DNA of 18,369 nucleotides, from NCBI GenBank assembly GCA_041687755.1, contig JBDNJM010000183.1, positions 1 through 18,369 on the forward strand, written 5' to 3'. The stretch comes from JBDNJM01 sp041687755. Lineage in GTDB: Bacteria; Planctomycetota; UBA1135; GCA-002686595. The position numbers and the translations under genes are program-made. Below the pieces are notes generated by a model. It made no database searches and was not told where the DNA came from. It saw nothing but the letters and a program-made list of their open reading frames with translations. Positions 15,673 to 18,369 of the stretch are shown in pieces (within the stretch, counting starts at the first letter, position 1; each line of letters begins with the position of its first letter).

Positions 15673-16668
15673 ATGTCCAAGGCTCCCGTCCGCGTCGCCG
15701 TCACCGGCCCCGCCGGTCAAATTGGCTACGCCCTCCTGTTCCGAATCGCCAGCGGCCAAATGTTCGGCCCCGACCAGCCGGTCATCCTGCAGCTGCTCGA
15801 GCTGCCCATGGAGAAGGCCATGAGCGCCCTCGAAGGCGTCGCCATGGAGCTCGATGACTGCGCGTTCCCGCTGCTCGAGGGCATGGTCCTCACCAGCGAC
15901 CCCGCCGTCGCCTTCCGCGACTGCAACCAGGCCCTGCTCGTCGGCAGCAAGCCGCGCGGACCGGGCATGGAGCGCGGGGACCTGATCAAGGAGAACGGTC
16001 CGATCTTCGTCGGCCAAGGCAAGGCGATCAACGACCACGCCGCCAGCGACGTGCGCGTCGCCGTCGTCGGCAACCCCTGCAACACGAATTGCTTGATCGC
16101 GATGCACGCGGCCAAGGACATTCCCGACGAGCGCTTCAGCGCCATGACGCGCCTCGACGAGAACCGCGCCGCCGCGCAGCTCGCCAAGAAGGCCGGCGTG
16201 CACGTCAGCGACGTCAGCCACACCCTGATCTGGGGCAACCACTCGGCGACCCAGGTGCCCGACTTCCACAACACGAAGATCAAGGGCAAGCGCGCCGACG
16301 AAGTCATCACCGACCAGGCCTGGCTCGAAGGCGAGTTCTTCACGACCGTACAGAAGCGCGGCGCCGCCATCATCAAGGCGCGCGGCTTCTCGAGCGCGGC
16401 CTCAGCCGCCAACGCCCTGACCGACCACGTGCGCGATCTGCGCGGCGCCCAAGGCGACGACGAGTGGCACTCCGTGTGCGTTCCCAGCAACGGCGCGTAC
16501 GACGTGCCCGCCGGCCTGATTTCGTCCTTTCCCGTCCGCGCGGACGGCCAGGGCGGCCACGCGATCGTCGACAACCTGGAGCTGACGCCGTTCCTCAAGG
16601 AGCGCATTCAGAAGACCGTCGCCGAACTGAGCGAAGAGAAGGCCGTCGTGGCCGACCTGCTCGGCTGA
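15673..16668 (+). CDS. mdh: malate dehydrogenase (NAD-dependent, cytosolic-type)
   Basis: MDH interconverts malate and oxaloacetate in the TCA cycle. The 331-residue product fits the MDH branch seen in cytosolic and many bacterial enzymes. The nucleotide-binding glycine motif is TGPAGQIG (11-18). Substrate arginines are expected at R95 and R101 in GSKPRGPGMERGDL, and R165 in RLDENRA. The catalytic pair is D162 (RLDENR) and H190 (WGNHSATQ). GNPCNTN (133-139) is the conserved cofactor/substrate loop. The ATG at 15673 gives the typical MSKAPVRVAVTGPAG start. The gene is monocistronic by layout. Its TGA is the first part of a repeat (copy C), and a 16-bp-stem hairpin about 190 bp further on probably ends the transcript. 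Confidence 0.94.
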   Translation: MSKAPVRVAVTGPAGQIGYALLFRIASGQMFGPDQPVILQLLELPMEKAMSALEGVAMELDDCAFPLLEGMVLTSDPAVAFRDCNQALLVGSKPRGPGMERGDLIKENGPIFVGQGKAINDHAASDVRVAVVGNPCNTNCLIAMHAAKDIPDERFSAMTRLDENRAAAQLAKKAGVHVSDVSHTLIWGNHSATQVPDFHNTKIKGKRADEVITDQAWLEGEFFTTVQKRGAAIIKARGFSSAASAANALTDHVRDLRGAQGDDEWHSVCVPSNGAYDVPAGLISSFPVRADGQGGHAIVDNLELTPFLKERIQKTVAELSEEKAVVADLLG

Positions 16669-16822
16669 GAGGCTGTAAGACATTGCCGCTGCCTGAACGA
16701 AGTACCTCTCAATTGCCTTTGGGCCCACTGCTTGGAGGTGCTGCGATGTCTTCTGGCCCATCGCCTGCAGGCGCTGGAACGCACCGAGCGCTCAAGGAAT
16801 GCGCTCCCGCGCATTGATTCAC
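16666..16822 (+). repeat. stop-codon-anchored repeat, copy C (downstream of mdh)
   Basis: Beginning at the mdh TGA, this copy aligns with copy A from TGAGAGGC to GCGCATTG-TTCAC, apart from an extra central unit. The stem CGCC-TGCA-GGCG lies at 16762-16773. The mdh frame continues past the TGA through the repeat to a TGA at 16846-16848 (59 sense codons) and includes AHRLQALERTERSRNAL. The extra material is an in-frame 33-bp duplication, listed separately. Confidence 0.75.
16714..16779 (+). repeat. two tandem 33-bp units inside repeat copy C
   Basis: Unit 1 (16714-16746) codes CLWAHCLEVLR and unit 2 (16747-16779) codes CLLAHRLQALE in the mdh-continuing frame. They match at most codons, and several differences are silent (TGC/TGT, CAC/CAT, TTG/CTG). 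Copies A and B have only one unit, so the duplication arose in copy C or was lost elsewhere. Confidence 0.65.
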
Positions 16823-16859
16823 ACACTGTGCGCCCAGCGTGCCGCTGAGGCACCAAGTC

Positions 16860-16902
16860 GCGGCCCCCCAGCTCGCCCCGCAAGGCCGAGCTGGGGGGCC
16901 GC
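16860..16902 (+). terminator. strong 16-bp-stem hairpin after mdh
   Basis: A perfect 16-bp inverted repeat, GCGGCCCCCCAGCTCG (16860-16875) and its complement (16887-16902), flanks an 11-nt loop. It is followed by TGTCGTTG, which has few T residues in a row. It is the most stable-looking hairpin in the window and lies after copy C and before the decayed region, so it is the likely end of the mdh transcript. Confidence 0.75.
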
Positions 16903-17058
16903 TGTCGTTGACTTTAGCGCTCCTCAATAGCCCGCGGCGAGTTCTCACAGGGTGCAAATACGATCCACGGGATCCGCAGTTGCCCCCACCTCACGAAGGA
17001 ATGGCGGTGGTGATAGCCTCAATCCGGGTTAGGTGCTCAGCTCTCGTCCACCTCGGCC
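16903..17058. other. short intergenic stretch before decayed gene
   Basis: No gene or convincing promoter was seen between the hairpin and the ELWxxDGT-like remnant. TTGACT at 16908 has no -10 partner at a suitable distance. Confidence 0.4.
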
Positions 17059-17885
17059 TTGGCTACACCATGCTCGCCTCGTTCGCCCTCGCTCCAGGAC
17101 ACGTTCCTCCCCGAGTTGAATAGCCGGTTCCACAACTCCGGCCCGAGGAACTTCTGTAGCAGTCCAGGTCGGGCTGTGTTCCAGGCAGCCACGACGGCCT
17201 CCGCTCCCCACCTAGGTCTGTGCAGCACCGACGGCACCGTCGCAGGAACGGTCGATCTCAAGCTGACTGCCGGCCAGTCCTTCGGCTTCCGGACAATGGG
17301 AGCCCTGGGGAGTTCCGACTTGATCGATGTTGGCGGTCCCGGAAACATCTGGTGGCGCTCGGACGACACGCAGGAGTGGACGGTTGCCTTCGAGACCCTA
17401 TGCCCGTCGGGCTTGCCCGCTGCCATTCAACCCTTCGGGCCCTGGGCCGAGCTCGAGGGCCGCACCGACCTCCGCGTCATTACAGATCCCCGGCACCTCA
17501 TCAAGTACGCTCTGTGCCACAGATCTGACGACGGAAGGCACTTATCCGGTCAGCGCAACCTGCTCGAAGTCGATCGATCGAGCCTTGGCCGAAGAGGATC
17601 GGGTCTGGTTCACCGTCAGCTCCAACCCAAACGGGTCCGGCCCCAGCGAGTTCGAGTTCAGCCTCTGGTCTACGGACGGCACTCCGGGCACAGAGTCTCT
17701 TGAGCTGGACGGAAGCGCGGTCAACATCGTCGACATGATCGTGGCCCAGGAGCGACTCGTGCTGCGCGCAAAGCCCCCCGACGGCAGTCGCCTCGTCCTG
17801 ACCAAGTCTCACGCGCAGCCCGTGATGACCCTGGGCGTGCTGGACGACAGCGCACAGGATCCGAGCACCATTTCGCTCACTGCCG
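17059..17885 (+). pseudogene. decayed ELWxxDGT-type repeat protein gene
   Basis: Two overlapping frames carry parts of one protein. The first frame (17059 to about 17510) contains LGLCSTDGTVAGTVDL and NIWWRSD. The second (about 17510 to 17885) contains LCATDLTTEGTYPVS and FSLWSTDGTPGTESL. These are diverged copies of the (E)LWxxDGTxxGT motif found in large secreted repeat proteins of marine bacteria. Continuity moves from one frame to the next near 17509-17518, within GCTCTGTGCCAC, indicating an indel. No clear start or signal peptide is intact, although an ATG at 17070 opens a short hydrophobic frame. The 3' end is lost at the junction with an IS fragment near 17886. I read it as the internal part of a formerly larger gene; a sequencing indel is the alternative for the frameshift. 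Confidence 0.6.
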
Positions 17886-18116
17886 TCACGAGCCGCCCTC
17901 GTCGTTCTCGGGGTGGCTCAGGGGGATCTCCAGCAGCGCGTGCACTTTTTTTTGGACCGCGATGATCGCTTCGGCCTTCGCCAGGCGCTTCTCGAGCTCG
18001 CGCTTCTCGCGTTCCAGCTTGAGCTCACGCTGGCCCGGTTTGAGCAAGGGCTTGGGTCCGCGCCGCTTCGGTTCCAGGCCAGCTTGACCCCGTGCTGCTT
18101 CTGGCTCTCCTGCACG
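17886..18116 (-). pseudogene. IS3-type OrfA-like transposase subunit, C-terminal remnant
   Basis: On the minus strand the frame ending at the TGA (17888-17886) reads GLEPKRRGPKP, then RELKLEREKRELEKRLAKA, then EAIIAVQKKVHALLEIPL. This basic RGPK segment followed by a leucine-zipper-like helix and (I/V)QKKV-x-LLGIPL is a familiar ending of HTH/OrfA proteins of IS3-like two-gene elements. The N-terminal HTH is missing: upstream, at about 18117, the sequence becomes the end of an ISL3-type transposase. It also lies directly against the 3' edge of the decayed ELWxxDGT gene. Composition is coiled-coil-like, so a chance match is possible but the motif order is specific. Confidence 0.6.
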
Positions 18117-18117
18117 T

Positions 18118-18369
18118 TTAGTGGGTGAGTAACGGGCTGCGGAAGGCCGGGGTAACCTTCACGCCGCCGCAGCACAGGAGCAGCATTGCGATGAGGGCGC
18201 GGGCGGAGTAGAAACCGTAGGCCCTCCTGGTGATGGTTCGGATCTTGCCGTTGATGCCCTCGACCCTGCCGTTGTTGCGTCGCGTCCTGATGTACTCGAG
18301 GATCCCTTCGAGGTGCTCCTCGATGGTCTTGGTCGCACGTGCGAAGTGGGCAAGCCCGCTGGTCTTGGC
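18118..18369 (-). CDS. ISL3-type transposase, C-terminal fragment (runs off right edge)
   Basis: The minus strand is open from the window edge to the TAA at 18120-18118, giving 83 residues. It reads SGLAHFARATKTIEEHLEGI, then YIRTRRNNGRVEGINGKIR, then TRRAYGFYSARALIAMLLL and CCGGV. This matches the C-terminal end of ISL3-family DDE transposases, including the final catalytic glutamate in NGRVEGINGKIR (E37 of the fragment) and the R-(A/G)-F/Y-G-F motif. No terminal inverted repeat was found by eye in the 17886-18117 stretch, so the end of the element is not placed. Whether the full element is intact lies outside the window. Confidence 0.8.
   Translation of the reverse strand, partial: AKTSGLAHFARATKTIEEHLEGILEYIRTRRNNGRVEGINGKIRTITRRAYGFYSARALIAMLLLCCGGVKVTPAFRSPLLTH

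Overview
The window is high-GC bacterial chromosome, most likely from a planctomycete. The best clue is a gene at 2252-3985. It joins an acidic N-terminus and TPR-like helices to two RNA-polymerase alpha-CTD modules, an architecture I associate with Planctomycetota. Few genes have strong Shine-Dalgarno sites and many starts follow C-rich leaders, which also fits. The assignment is an inference from gene content, not a phylogenetic placement.

Layout. Left edge (1-172): the C-terminus of an IS110-like transposase. Then murA on the minus strand, divergent from the alpha-CTD/TPR gene, which is followed after 26 bp by ruvA. Next come serA, serB (4 bp apart) and, 457 bp further on, a class-V aminotransferase; together they could form a complete phosphorylated serine pathway. 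A lipoprotein follows that fuses a PQQ-type sugar dehydrogenase domain to a diheme cytochrome module. Convergent to it on the minus strand lie a lipoprotein with a C-terminal HEEGH zinc-peptidase motif and, upstream of that, ribD. ribD is divergent from mdh. The right end (about 17059-18369) is decayed: a frameshifted ELWxxDGT-type repeat gene, an IS3-type OrfA fragment and an ISL3-type transposase C-terminus running off the window.

The most unusual signal is a dispersed repeat found directly after the stop codons of murA, ruvA and mdh, always in the orientation of the upstream gene. In the murA and mdh copies the TGA stop is itself part of the repeat. The copies differ largely by synonymous changes in one shared frame that contains AHRLxALERxERSRNAL, so the repeat may encode a peptide as well as being a 3'-end element. 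The mdh copy holds an in-frame 33-bp internal duplication.

Other points of interest are a 10-unit, 18-bp tandem repeat coding the acidic N-terminus of the alpha-CTD protein, a C8 tract inside that gene's candidate promoter spacer, and two clean hairpins that probably end transcription after the dehydrogenase and mdh genes.
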